IMG/VR virus record: IMGVR_UViG_3300045950_000168
Span: 1 to 26,542 of that record
Direction: 5' to 3' (one strand)
Source of the DNA: a virus
Length of the DNA: 26,542 nt
Below the pieces are notes generated by a model, which was not told the DNA's origin, ran no database searches, and saw only the letters and a program-made list of their open reading frames with translations. Numbering within the stretch: position 1 is the stretch's first letter; every line of letters starts with the position of its first letter. A program made the position numbers and the translations under genes. Shown here piece after piece: positions 7,888 to 15,351 of the stretch.

Positions 7888-8228
7888 GGGATCGCTCCCT
7901 CCGGTAACGGCGGCAGGGGAAGCGATTCTGGTTGCCGCACGAACCGTATCCGAAAGATCGGGTCTCGCCCGCCCGTCAGGTTCCCGCTCATCACGGCAAT
8001 CTTGCCCCACCGGGTCAGATCCCCTCCGGCGAAGACGCCATAGAGCGGAGAGTAGTGCAAGCGATCCACGTCGGTCATGAAGGTCAGCACGATCTGCCGC
8101 AAATCCTCTGGGCCAACGATCTCGATCTGCCCATCCTCCGGGTCTTGGGTCGCTTCATCGGAATGGAAGAGCACCCGGACAGTGCGGAACGGCTTCGCAC
8201 GAGTAATGAGGCGAAGTTCATAGGTCAC
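7884..8228 (-). CDS. Small beta-rich protein of the connector block
   Basis: 114 residues from ATG 8228, overlapping the previous stop by ATGA. It starts with a beta strand (TYELRLITRAKPFRTVRVLF), has an acidic segment (EATQDPEDG), then a helix (PEDLRQIVLTFMTDVDRL), SPLYGVFAGGDLTRW and a final Pro-rich tail. A pattern of strand, helix and PLYG is faintly like small phage baseplate or neck proteins, but this is not strong enough to name it. Function unknown. Confidence 0.7.
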   Translation of the reverse strand: MTYELRLITRAKPFRTVRVLFHSDEATQDPEDGQIEIVGPEDLRQIVLTFMTDVDRLHYSPLYGVFAGGDLTRWGKIAVMSGNLTGGRDPIFRIRFVRQPESLPLPPLPEGAIP

Positions 8229-8491
8229 GGAGTCCCTCCCGCTGTGGTGCAGACATCACCACACCACCACTGAATCATGTCTGCCGTCTGCAATGGTCGC
8301 CAGTCCGTCGGCGACGGCGAAACACCGAACAACACGCTCCGTTGACATTCGAGAACCAACAGTCGCCGCTCAATCTCATGAAGTTCCTGACGCACCTCGG
8401 CCACCTCGTGTTGCAACGCGGCCAGTAGTTGTCCCACCAGCTTAAGGCTGTCAGGAAGCAACAGCGTCAACGCCTCGGCATCAATCATCAA
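8225..8491 (-). CDS. Small coiled-coil protein
   Basis: 88 residues, ATG 8491 overlapping the previous stop. Residues about 10-52 form a Leu/Glu-rich heptad-like helix (LVGQLLAALQHEVAEVRQEL continuing into HEIERRLLVLE), predicted to be a coiled coil. The C-terminal third has WRPLQTADMIQWWCGDVC with two cysteines. Coiled-coil proteins of this size occur in phage neck and tail-initiation complexes, but nothing here fixes the role. Confidence 0.7.
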   Translation of the reverse strand: MMIDAEALTLLLPDSLKLVGQLLAALQHEVAEVRQELHEIERRLLVLECQRSVLFGVSPSPTDWRPLQTADMIQWWCGDVCTTAGGTP

Positions 8492-8799
8492 CCATCACCC
8501 CTCTCATCCGTATGTGCCTGAGCCGCAGAGCACGATGCGCTGAGACGCTTTCCAGTCCTGAAATTCCACCGTTCCACTTCTATTGTTCCTCCTAAATCCT
8601 CCTCCGCTGAGACATGGCGGAGGCAAAACCGATACTCGATCCCGTCATGGTCACGCAGCCGACCAACCTCTCCTGCGGCAAAGACATTCATGCGATACTG
8701 CAACCGCTGTGAGACGCCGGTGATCTGCTCAACCAGCAACACCAAGAGCCGCAGACCCACACACTCCTGACACGCACACTTAGGAGAAGCCTTCATCAT
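8488..8799 (-). CDS. Small Cys-rich N-terminal protein, function unknown
   Basis: 103 residues from ATG 8799 (TGATG overlap with the previous stop), behind GGAGGGGGAGG. The N terminus has CACQEC within residues 8-13, which could hold a metal with His/Cys residues further on (FCLRH near residue 58). The rest has charged helical and short beta segments and a low-complexity Ala/Ser tail. No recognised family. Confidence 0.7.
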   Translation of the reverse strand: MMKASPKCACQECVGLRLLVLLVEQITGVSQRLQYRMNVFAAGEVGRLRDHDGIEYRFCLRHVSAEEDLGGTIEVERWNFRTGKRLSASCSAAQAHTDERGDG

Positions 8800-9044
8800 C
8801 AGTCCTCCCCCTCCTTTCGCTTACTCTGCATCTCCTCAAGAAACCGGTCGATGTCCCGACCAACCGCCGTGCTCGACGACCCTTCCTCTCGTCGCATCGC
8901 TCCATCCCGCCAATCCACCAACAGCACGGTGGGAACCATCACGACCCAAAACTGCCAGTCCGCCAATCCGATCCCACAGAGTCCTAATGCAAGACCCAAC
9001 CAGCATGCCCATGCAGAACGTCGTAACCATCGCCACATCGTCAT
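8799..9044 (-). CDS. Small two-span membrane protein
   Basis: 81 residues if started at ATG 9044 (AGGAG close upstream) or 79 at ATG 9038, whose spacing from AGGAG is better. After a basic Trp/Arg N terminus come two hydrophobic segments (WACWLGLALGLCGIGLADW and FWVVMVPTVLLVDW) and a charged tail with DRFLEEMQSKRKE. Two short transmembrane helices in a late phage gene suggest a holin-like or spanin-adjacent role, but no lysin is seen nearby, so this is only a possibility. Confidence 0.7.
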   Translation of the reverse strand: MTMWRWLRRSAWACWLGLALGLCGIGLADWQFWVVMVPTVLLVDWRDGAMRREEGSSSTAVGRDIDRFLEEMQSKRKEGED

Positions 9045-9049
9045 TTCTC

Positions 9050-9151
9050 CTACTCTCTCGTTGCCCACGCCATGCACCCAAAGTCGGCGACCGTCCACAA
9101 CCGACCCCCACCCACTGTTACCGTCCAGTTGGCCGTGTCTACTTCAGCCAT
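9050..9151 (-). CDS. Very short ORF, 33 residues
   Basis: ATG 9151 to TAG 9050. The product starts MAEVDTANWTVTVGGGRLWT and ends with DFGCMAWATRE. It overlaps the upstream short ORF by 13 bases and ends six bases before the membrane-protein start. No clear ribosome site, so it would depend on coupling to the upstream ORF. Its composition looks protein-like (balanced charge, beta-prone). Function unknown. Confidence 0.45.
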   Translation of the reverse strand: MAEVDTANWTVTVGGGRLWTVADFGCMAWATRE

Positions 9152-9273
9152 GGACGGTCAGTCATAAGGTTAATGATTTCTATGTGGGAAATGGCCGGTT
9201 CCCATTCCCGCACCGGCGGGCGGTAGTCGGCGTCAGCAAGGGCACGCCCCTCGCACGTATTCCAACCGGACAT
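9139..9273 (-). CDS. Very short ORF, 44 residues
   Basis: ATG 9273 to TAG 9139, overlapping the end of the 104-residue gene by 41 bases in another frame. The product contains ALADADYRPPVREWEPAISH and ends IEIINLMTDRPWLK, a composition typical of real small phage proteins. GGAGGTGA lies about 13 bases upstream, rather far. It fills what would otherwise be an empty 188-base gap in a compact operon. Function unknown. Confidence 0.5.
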   Translation of the reverse strand: MSGWNTCEGRALADADYRPPVREWEPAISHIEIINLMTDRPWLK

Positions 9274-9547
9274 CAGGCGTCGATGTCACCTCCCACAACA
9301 TCTCGTTGAGGGATTCCAGCGCTCGCTCATCAGCCAAGCGGGGAGCAAACGAAACCACCCGGATCGCCGGATCGGTGATCCGCAGATGCACCGGGACGTT
9401 CTCTCCGACTCCTCGCACCAACCGCACACCTCGTTGAAGTATCACACGAGCCATATCCTCCGAGGTCGCCTCCACCGCCAAGCGCAACCACAAATGTCCC
9501 TCATGATTGCGCAATCCCCACCGAAACAATCCGTTCAAAAGTGCCAT
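9233..9547 (-). CDS. Small protein of the connector block, function unknown
   Basis: 104 residues from ATG 9547, with GAGGAAAG some 12 bases upstream. It opens ALLNGLFRWGLRNHEGHLWL, continues with a helix (ATSEDMARVILQRGVRLV) and a beta region (VPVHLRITDPAIRVVSFAP), and ends GACPC. The alternation of helix and strand suggests a compact alpha/beta fold. No motif identifies it. It lies 36 bases after the previous gene. Confidence 0.7.
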   Translation of the reverse strand: MALLNGLFRWGLRNHEGHLWLRLAVEATSEDMARVILQRGVRLVRGVGENVPVHLRITDPAIRVVSFAPRLADERALESLNEMLWEVTSTPDVRLEYVRGACPC

Positions 9548-9583
9548 CTGTCGTTTGCTTTCCTCAACATTTCCAGAATGTAC

Positions 9584-9895
9584 TCACGCATACCACTTCA
9601 ACGTGGTATCGAAGATGCGCACGCCTTCCCAATAGCCCAACGCCACGAGCGTCTCTGCCATTAACTCATTCACCTCAGAATACCGGCCTTCCACATCCCC
9701 CTCGTTACGCTCATCTCCCTTCCCATAGAAGCCGGTTTCCCAAAGGATCGCCAGCATCCGATCCCGGAAGACTTCGGGCGAAAGAGGTGACAAACGGATA
9801 CCATACTCTCGCCCCTCCTCTGAATGCAAACACGCCATCACGAAGCCCCCGCAGGCTTCACACCATTCTCTGGTCGGCTTTTCTTGGCGCATCAT
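9584..9895 (-). CDS. Small zinc-knuckle-like protein
   Basis: 103 residues from ATG 9895, which overlaps the upstream stop (AAATGATG) and has GGAGGTGG nine bases before. The N-terminal segment REWCEACGGFVMACLHSEEG has Cys-x-x-Cys, then Cys-x-His, a plausible zinc site at residues about 12-22. The rest is helical and acidic (SEVNELMAETLVALGYWEGV). No recognised family. A longer frame to 9922 is disfavoured because the ribosome site lies inside it. Confidence 0.7.
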   Translation of the reverse strand: MMRQEKPTREWCEACGGFVMACLHSEEGREYGIRLSPLSPEVFRDRMLAILWETGFYGKGDERNEGDVEGRYSEVNELMAETLVALGYWEGVRIFDTTLKWYA

Positions 9896-10047
9896 TTGGA
9901 AACCACCTCCACAGATAAGCAATTCACTCCAAACTCTTCGCTAAAATACTTCTTAAATTCTTCCAAGTCGTTTACAGGCACAACCCACCGCAGTTCATCC
10001 TCCCCCAATGATACGTTCTGCACGATGCGCATGCCTAAAGGCGTCAT
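9892..10047 (-). CDS. Small ORF; independent gene or 3' part of a frameshifted gene
   Basis: ATG 10047 is preceded by AGAAGGAG at six bases, a strong site, giving a 51-residue product that starts MTPLGMRIVQNVSLGEDELR and contains DLEEFKKYF. However the same frame remains protein-like upstream of that ATG (RLPYVAYVEVGSMIWESLMA), back to about 10115, where the preceding ORF (10089-10229) would join it if one base were added near 10113-10117. So it may be the C-terminal part of a single 112-residue or so protein. Function unknown. Confidence 0.6.
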   Translation of the reverse strand: MTPLGMRIVQNVSLGEDELRWVVPVNDLEEFKKYFSEEFGVNCLSVEVVSK

Positions 10048-10088
10048 GCTTTCTCCTTCTAACGAGCACGCCATAAGGCTCTCCCAGA

Positions 10089-10229
10089 TCATCGATCCAA
10101 CCTCGACATAAGCAACATAAGGAAGACGTCTACCGTCGCATCAAAGAAAGCCTTTTCCAACGTCTGCAACGTCAAAGGAAAATCACTCGTCGTGAGCATG
10201 GTTGAGGCCATCAAGTGATCATTTGCCAT
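10089..10229 (-). CDS. Small ORF, possibly 5' part of a frameshifted gene
   Basis: ATG 10229 to TGA 10089, 46 residues, 20 bases after the MuF stop with GAGGGTG upstream. The product starts MANDHLMASTMLTTSDFPLT and runs LQTLEKAFFDATVD, then ends VFLMLLMSRLDR, a less protein-like tail. The overlapping frame downstream is protein-like, so a one-base loss near 10113-10117 would explain both. Function unknown. Confidence 0.5.
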   Translation of the reverse strand: MANDHLMASTMLTTSDFPLTLQTLEKAFFDATVDVFLMLLMSRLDR

Positions 10230-10249
10230 CGTTTACACCCTCACAACAA

Positions 10250-13099
10250 TCAGAGTCCCGGAATCTGTCCCCGGAGAATCCCGGCAATGAGGTAAAAATG
10301 CTCCGGGTCGGCTTGCCAGAACGTCAGCATCTTCTGCAAAGACACGAAATACGGAAGCCCCATGCTCAAGACCTCGGAATGCCCCACCTTGGGATACACT
10401 TTTCCCACGTAGGCATCCATCCACCGATCTCGTTTAGTCTGTTCCGTTTCCTCGAAATGGTCATCGTAGAGCGAGCGCAACGAGACGGCTCGCTCTCCTC
10501 GTGTCCGATCTCGATAGAAATCCCGAAGAAGAGTTTGCACATGGAGATTCCGATACTCCAAGAAGTGTCCGAACTCATGGAGCAGCTGATCCTGACTCAG
10601 GTCTGACAGCGCAATCCGTCCCGCCCAATGATACCCCCGCCCCAACGAAGTCGTCACGACACCCAACGGTAGAGTTTCATCTCCGGCTGATCGCAGCACA
10701 CGAGGAGCAATCTTCTTCAAGAACTGCGACAGCATCACCTGAATCGGTTCTTTCCACGAAGCCCGATAGAACTCGGTCAACGGTTCTTGATCCGGCGACC
10801 ATCGGTCGAACGGGAACAGATCCGCCACCGTCATCCCCAAATCTTGCCATGTCCCCCCACCAGCGAAATAGCGTTCCACGTGTTGCCCCATCTCTGGCGA
10901 AATTTGTCGAATATATGCTTGCAACAATGGCTCCAACGCCGCCTTCTGCACGACCACGACTTCCTGCCACGTCTGCGGCGGGCCCGTCACTACCATCGGT
11001 CGAGCAAAGATCCGCAAAAAGTCCCGACGGTCGACAGCATGATAGAAGCGTCCCTCCACGTCCTTCCGCAGATACAGTCCCAAGACCCGGGCCCGCTCGT
11101 TGAACTCCTGCCAGGGCACACCGGCGATCTGCTGTGCTCGCTCCACCGGATCAGCGGACAACTTTCCCCGTAACGAGAACAGCCAGTCATCCGCCTGTGC
11201 TCGCACCCCATCGGGAATCTGTCCATCCAGTCCCATCCCGAAGAGGTTCTGCCCATAGATGCCAGCCTCGTCAGGAGCATCCTTCACCGCCATGCGCAGG
11301 AACACCCGCTCAGCATCCGCCCGGTCCCGAGAATCAAGGGGCGTCAATAGCGCACGGTCAGCCGCCGTGCTCGCCCGATAACTCCCATCAGTTGCCGTCC
11401 CTAACCGGATCTTGGGATAGGACAATCCACCAAGATCGGGCAAAGTGGCCCGGAGTTCCGTCGCTGTCTTGGGCACGAACCACCCTTGCTTCTTCGTCAC
11501 CAGTGCCTCAAGGGGAAATCGCTCGGCTTGCCAGAGCGCATGCACAGCCTTCCCCATGATCCGTTGCTGATCCACCTCCGCAAGGTCATGGAACTGCATC
11601 CACATCGGCGGATGCGGTCGCTCCTGTCGTGTCCACGCCACTTGCGCCTCTTTCGGCAGAGACGCCCGGTCAAATCCCAAGTCTTCAAGGGATTTCACCA
11701 CCGGCGTCAACAGACACATCCCGTTCGGATGGTCGATGAGCGGTACGCCCAATGGGTAGCGTGTGCCGTCCATGATCAAACAATTGTGCACAGCAAAGCC
11801 GTTGGCATAATACGACTCATCCTCCTCCACTTCCAAATTATACACCCATCCGTCATAGTCGATGCGCTCGATTGACATCACCCGTTGTGTATGATGCCCG
11901 CCCAACGGCGCATCGGTCTGCACCATCGAGGTCACGGTCAACGCTCCGGCCGGAACCCACCCACCTGGCGTCAAAACGTGATGCTCCGGCGTGACTTTCA
12001 GGATGCGTCCCACGCCGTCGTGAAGCACGACTAGCTCCCCACGATAGGATCGTTGCATCGTGGCCGTGACTCGTCGTTGCCGCCCCATGTGCGTCAAGAT
12101 CATGTCGCCGACGTGCACGGCATCGATCAGGTGATACCGTCCGCCAACGTGTACTAACGTGGACGGCGGACAGCATGCCACGCAGGGCCTCCCATCGGCC
12201 ACTCGCTCCATCTCCGCCACGACTGGGTTCTGTTGGGCAAAATAGGCGACCGCCGCATTCACCGCCCGATTGTGGGACGTGCGCAGCACCCGCATGACAT
12301 GGTAGGCTTGCCCATGCCGGGGATCCGCCGTCTCCCATTCCGTCGTCAGATGCTGCATGATCCGATCCTTCGTCCACCCCAAATCTTGCCCCTTGATCAT
12401 CGCCCCCAACAACACGCCTTGCACGAACTTAAGATGCTCCGTCGAGAGCGTCGTGATGAGGCGCCCCGGATCGAGGTCGGCGTCCACCTGATCCCGGAGG
12501 AAGCGCAGAAACTCCGGGGCCAACTTGCCCGTTCCGATAGTGATCGTCACCGGATCAGCCTCCGTCAGCCCCAACGTTGCCTGTCCATACTCCTGCCACA
12601 CACCGACGCTCTCCCAGACCAAGGCATGCACCATGTCTTCGGCGCAGTGAGCACAGGTCATGGCTTCCTGCACCAGCTTCCGCAACTCCCGATCTGGGAA
12701 CATCAACGATAAGGGCATCTCCCGAAAATCTAAGGAGGTCACAGGAATCTCTGGAACCGTCACGACATTTGCAGGATACAGCGTTGCAAGGAGTGACACC
12801 AAGCCATCCCGCATCACCAGAAATCCCTGTTGCTGATACACCTGTGCCAACTTGGCGATCTGCTCGTACTGGTCTTTGATCACCCGATGCAACGCATTCA
12901 CGAATGACCGTCGCCAGCGAAGCCACAGGGCATAGTCCAGCCGGTCATGCTGCACCATCGCCGAGAGCCACTCATCGGCCACCTGTTGAAGACGACCATC
13001 CAGCTCTTTCAAGAGCGATTGCGCCTGCCAGAGCATCACCGCATCTCGGCGGAAGTGGGACTGCTGTTGGTCAAGCGCAAAGGTGCGAAGAGAAATCAT
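10250..13099 (-). CDS. MuF-type minor head protein with mini-intein and C-terminal zinc-protease-like domain
   Basis: 949 residues including an intein (309-439). Residues about 240-308 and 440-465 are the MuF/gpF-like head morphogenesis module: TKDRIMQHLTTEW, VLRTSHNRAVNAAVAYF, DGRPCVA, and after the intein CLIMDGTRYPLG and DHPNGMC. Removing the intein restores Cys-x-x-Cys-x-x-x-Asp-Gly, as in MuF proteins. The portion about 540-830 is a long region without recognised motif. Residues 841-845 are HEFGH, within LLHEFGHFLEYRN, and SEVLSMGL follows at 908-915 with Glu909 as a candidate third ligand: a zincin-type metallopeptidase signature. The gene follows portal and a 68-residue ORF, the normal MuF position. 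MuF proteins sit at the portal vertex and may enter the cell with DNA; the C-terminal enzyme could be an injected or assembly protease, which is inference. Confidence 0.88.
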   Translation of the reverse strand: MISLRTFALDQQQSHFRRDAVMLWQAQSLLKELDGRLQQVADEWLSAMVQHDRLDYALWLRWRRSFVNALHRVIKDQYEQIAKLAQVYQQQGFLVMRDGLVSLLATLYPANVVTVPEIPVTSLDFREMPLSLMFPDRELRKLVQEAMTCAHCAEDMVHALVWESVGVWQEYGQATLGLTEADPVTITIGTGKLAPEFLRFLRDQVDADLDPGRLITTLSTEHLKFVQGVLLGAMIKGQDLGWTKDRIMQHLTTEWETADPRHGQAYHVMRVLRTSHNRAVNAAVAYFAQQNPVVAEMERVADGRPCVACCPPSTLVHVGGRYHLIDAVHVGDMILTHMGRQRRVTATMQRSYRGELVVLHDGVGRILKVTPEHHVLTPGGWVPAGALTVTSMVQTDAPLGGHHTQRVMSIERIDYDGWVYNLEVEEDESYYANGFAVHNCLIMDGTRYPLGVPLIDHPNGMCLLTPVVKSLEDLGFDRASLPKEAQVAWTRQERPHPPMWMQFHDLAEVDQQRIMGKAVHALWQAERFPLEALVTKKQGWFVPKTATELRATLPDLGGLSYPKIRLGTATDGSYRASTAADRALLTPLDSRDRADAERVFLRMAVKDAPDEAGIYGQNLFGMGLDGQIPDGVRAQADDWLFSLRGKLSADPVERAQQIAGVPWQEFNERARVLGLYLRKDVEGRFYHAVDRRDFLRIFARPMVVTGPPQTWQEVVVVQKAALEPLLQAYIRQISPEMGQHVERYFAGGGTWQDLGMTVADLFPFDRWSPDQEPLTEFYRASWKEPIQVMLSQFLKKIAPRVLRSAGDETLPLGVVTTSLGRGYHWAGRIALSDLSQDQLLHEFGHFLEYRNLHVQTLLRDFYRDRTRGERAVSLRSLYDDHFEETEQTKRDRWMDAYVGKVYPKVGHSEVLSMGLPYFVSLQKMLTFWQADPEHFYLIAGILRGQIPGL
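11783..12175 (-). other. Mini-intein (HINT domain) within the MuF gene
   Basis: 131 codons, protein residues Cys309 to Asn439, with Cys440 as the first C-extein residue. Block A is CCPPSTLVHV with the nucleophile Cys1 and Thr6; block B is VTPEHHVLT with the Thr-x-x-His pattern; block F is DGWVYNLEVEED and block G is FAVHN followed by Cys. The His-Asn-Cys end and Cys1 are the complete splicing set, so it should be active. There is no room for a homing endonuclease. Choosing Cys309 rather than Cys310 restores the host motif spacing CVACLIMDG and the usual Cys1-to-Thr6 distance. Confidence 0.92.
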
Positions 13100-13125
13100 T
13101 GCATCACATCACCACCTGGATCGAT

Positions 13126-13332
13126 TCAGAGTTTGATCCCCAACCGCTTCTGTAACTCACTCAGGAGTTTCGCCAACTGGCCTTCCAGCGCACACAACCG
13201 TTGCTCCTGCGCCTGAAGCGCCACCCGAACGTCATTGGCACTGCGATGCTCATACTCTGGAACCGCCGTCGCCTGCAATTCAGGCACATCGCCATGCACT
13301 TCTTGAAGCCGTATCGTCTTAGTCTTTGCCAT
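13126..13332 (-). CDS. Small coiled-coil protein between portal and MuF
   Basis: 68 residues from ATG 13332, five bases after AGGAGG. The C-terminal half is a heptad-like helix (VALQAQEQRLCALEGQLAKL continuing SELQKRLGI). The N terminus is basic with TKTIRLQEVHGD. Such small helical proteins between portal and MuF genes are common but unnamed. It might bind the portal or MuF. Function unknown. Confidence 0.75.
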   Translation of the reverse strand: MAKTKTIRLQEVHGDVPELQATAVPEYEHRSANDVRVALQAQEQRLCALEGQLAKLLSELQKRLGIKL

Positions 13333-13434
13333 ACCATCCTCCTATATTCACTGATATTCCCTCGGTATTCCTATCGAACCCCGAGAAACTCCCAACCTTT
13401 TGCGAGGTTTATTCCTGCTCACGAATACCAGAGA
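13333..13434. other. 102-base intergenic with phased GAATA repeats
   Basis: A+T-rich gap between portal and the 68-residue gene. On the plus strand TATTC occurs at 13345, 13355 and 13366 (10 and 11 bases apart), reading GAATA on the transcribed strand just upstream of the AGGAGG site. I see no convincing sigma70 promoter and no terminator hairpin. Confidence 0.4.
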
Positions 13435-15345
13435 TTAGAGTTGCAACCACTGTTGCAATCGCTCCATCTGCGCCGCCGTGAAGTCCCCGATGCCTTCCAC
13501 TAAGTCCTGATACGCCCGCTCCCGCACCGACCGAGATTGCTGACGCCACGAGACCCCGTCACCGGCCTCGCCTATCCACAGCCCCTCACCCAATGTGTAG
13601 GAGGGCGGCATCGGCGTCGATTGCATGACCTTGAGGTCGTCCGCATGCTCCTGCCGGAGGAGTTGCCGGAGCATCTTCCGATGCGCCAGCTCCTCTTGCC
13701 AGTCCAGTCCCAACTTGGTGAGCAGTGTCCGCTGGCTAACCCCCAACTGTTGCCAGATGACCAAGGCTTGTGCTTGCTCCAACGGCGATTCATGGATCAT
13801 CACCGGAAACACGATGTCCAGTGGCGCATCTTCCGTCGGAATCGTCACCGTGTGCTCCGATTCTGTCAGAACGGGGCGGACGGCCTCGATGATGGTCTCC
13901 AAGCGCTCATGCGCCAGCAGTCCGGTGATCACCATGTCGATGGCCTCCCACAGAGCTTCCTGCGTGTAGCGAGTGATCGTGATCTGCTCCGGGAGACGTT
14001 TCCCCCACACGGCGGCTCGAAGAATCACCCGGCACATCTCTCGAAAGGCATCATCCCAAAAGTCCTGATACGAGAGGATCTTCTGACTATACGGCGTGTC
14101 GGCCTTGCGGATGCTGGCATAGACCTCGTTCTCCGCATTCTGGTCAAGGATGTGCAACGGCGTCCCAACGCCAGCTCCCGCCGTGTAGAGGCACGCCTTT
14201 CGCACGATCTCACCATCAGCCGCCGCCATGTTCGGAGATTCCGACCGATACGTCACGTTCTCGGATTCCCGCAACATGATCCCCCCCGGCGGCGACCGAC
14301 GTTCCCGTTGCGTGGTCTCGTCCAACCGCCCCACGATCTTCTGAAACCAGATCACCTTCGATTGCTCATGCCAGCGGCGTTGCGCATCGATCACGCATTC
14401 TTCCGCCAGCTTGAAGAACTTGAGGCTGGCTGCTAGGGGCACACGGCCACGGACTTCTTTGTCCGGGCCCAGCTTGATCTGCTGAATGAAGATCGTCCCG
14501 GACGTGTCATCGATTCGCCCTTCCAGTTCCTCATGCTGCGTCGAGCGCAGATCCCCATTCTCCGGGTCATTCGCCAGCCGTGCATAGTACTCGATGTCAG
14601 CGTAGTAGCGATCCAATCGCTCCATTCGACGAGCGAACTGCCGACGATACGCCAGCCGGGTCTCTGCATCCTCCGGGTGCGTCTCGATCTCCGGGATCTC
14701 TTTCGGCGGGATGTCCCGAAGCGTCACCCGTCCATCGCCTTGCACGAAGTACGCCAGATAGTATTCGCCCTCGACGTAGGCGCTCTCCACCATGTCTTTG
14801 TGGCGCATGTTCATCCGATTCCGTGTCCAGCATTCCCGGAGCACGTCGTCCACCTCCCGCACGGATGAACTGATCATCACGCCCCGCCCGATCGTGTAGT
14901 GACTGACGTTCTCCACCTCCGACTTCACATGCGGGTCCTCGTGCCACTTCTTCCATGCCGCATCTTGCATCGCCCACAGTTCGGCCACCGTTTGGGCCCG
15001 GGTCGCATCTTCGGGCGACGCCACGCCCAACCGCCACCACCCTTTGATGTCCTCGTACTTCCCTCGATCCAACGCCTCCTGGATCTGCGCACCCGTCAGA
15101 TGCCCGTACTGCTGCCATGCCCTCTTGATCGTCAGTGACTCGGCCAGCTGAAGAGCTTGGGCATACGTCACCTCCCCGACATCCTCCCACCATGCGTCAC
15201 CACTCCCATTCCGCCGTGTCGCATCCCACCATCGTCGTTCCTGAAACTCCCCAGACGTGTAGGCTTCTTGCAACGAGGCCCGAATCGCCCCAGCCGAGGT
15301 TAGCACCGGACGATGCTTTTGCCACCATGCTCGTAATCGTCCCAT
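13435..15345 (-). CDS. Phage portal protein
   Basis: 636 residues. Placement after terminase and before MuF, together with size, supports portal. Sequence elements agree: an N-terminal helical arm, a region around VSHYTIGRGVMISSSVREVDDVL and WTRNRMNMRHKDMVESAYVEGEY, the beta-rich wing (GRVTLRDIPPKEIPEIETHPED), and the stem/crown helices with SPNMAAADGEIVRKACLYTA and GVGTPLHILDQNAENEVYAS, a pattern typical of phage portals (residues with the GxP-x-x-x-L-D preceding a helix). The C-terminal part (TLLTKLGLDWQEELAHRKML) is the usual domain that lists target regions of the P22/SPP1-like portals. Twelve copies should form the DNA channel, docking terminase outside and head-tail adaptors below. The start ATG 15345 is six bases after the upstream gene. 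Confidence 0.87.
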   Translation of the reverse strand: MGRLRAWWQKHRPVLTSAGAIRASLQEAYTSGEFQERRWWDATRRNGSGDAWWEDVGEVTYAQALQLAESLTIKRAWQQYGHLTGAQIQEALDRGKYEDIKGWWRLGVASPEDATRAQTVAELWAMQDAAWKKWHEDPHVKSEVENVSHYTIGRGVMISSSVREVDDVLRECWTRNRMNMRHKDMVESAYVEGEYYLAYFVQGDGRVTLRDIPPKEIPEIETHPEDAETRLAYRRQFARRMERLDRYYADIEYYARLANDPENGDLRSTQHEELEGRIDDTSGTIFIQQIKLGPDKEVRGRVPLAASLKFFKLAEECVIDAQRRWHEQSKVIWFQKIVGRLDETTQRERRSPPGGIMLRESENVTYRSESPNMAAADGEIVRKACLYTAGAGVGTPLHILDQNAENEVYASIRKADTPYSQKILSYQDFWDDAFREMCRVILRAAVWGKRLPEQITITRYTQEALWEAIDMVITGLLAHERLETIIEAVRPVLTESEHTVTIPTEDAPLDIVFPVMIHESPLEQAQALVIWQQLGVSQRTLLTKLGLDWQEELAHRKMLRQLLRQEHADDLKVMQSTPMPPSYTLGEGLWIGEAGDGVSWRQQSRSVRERAYQDLVEGIGDFTAAQMERLQQWLQL

Positions 15346-15351
15346 TGCGTC

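Noticed and set aside
7210-8043. Long plus-strand open frame of 277 codons
   Set aside because: It is antisense to four overlapping, well-initiated minus-strand genes, is rich in Pro/His/Arg/Ser and has no recognisable motif; a compositional shadow.
11853-12377. Minus-strand open frame of 174 codons overlapping the intein
   Set aside because: Same strand but other frame within the MuF gene, Arg/Gly/Ala-rich with no motif; the MuF frame explains this DNA.
13370-13434. T-arm-like word (GGGTTCGATAGG, minus strand) suggesting a second tRNA
   Set aside because: The flanks do not form a T stem and no acceptor or anticodon arm can be drawn.
13537-14436. Plus-strand open frame of 299 codons
   Set aside because: Lies entirely antisense to the portal gene and has the His/Arg/Leu-rich composition of a shadow frame.
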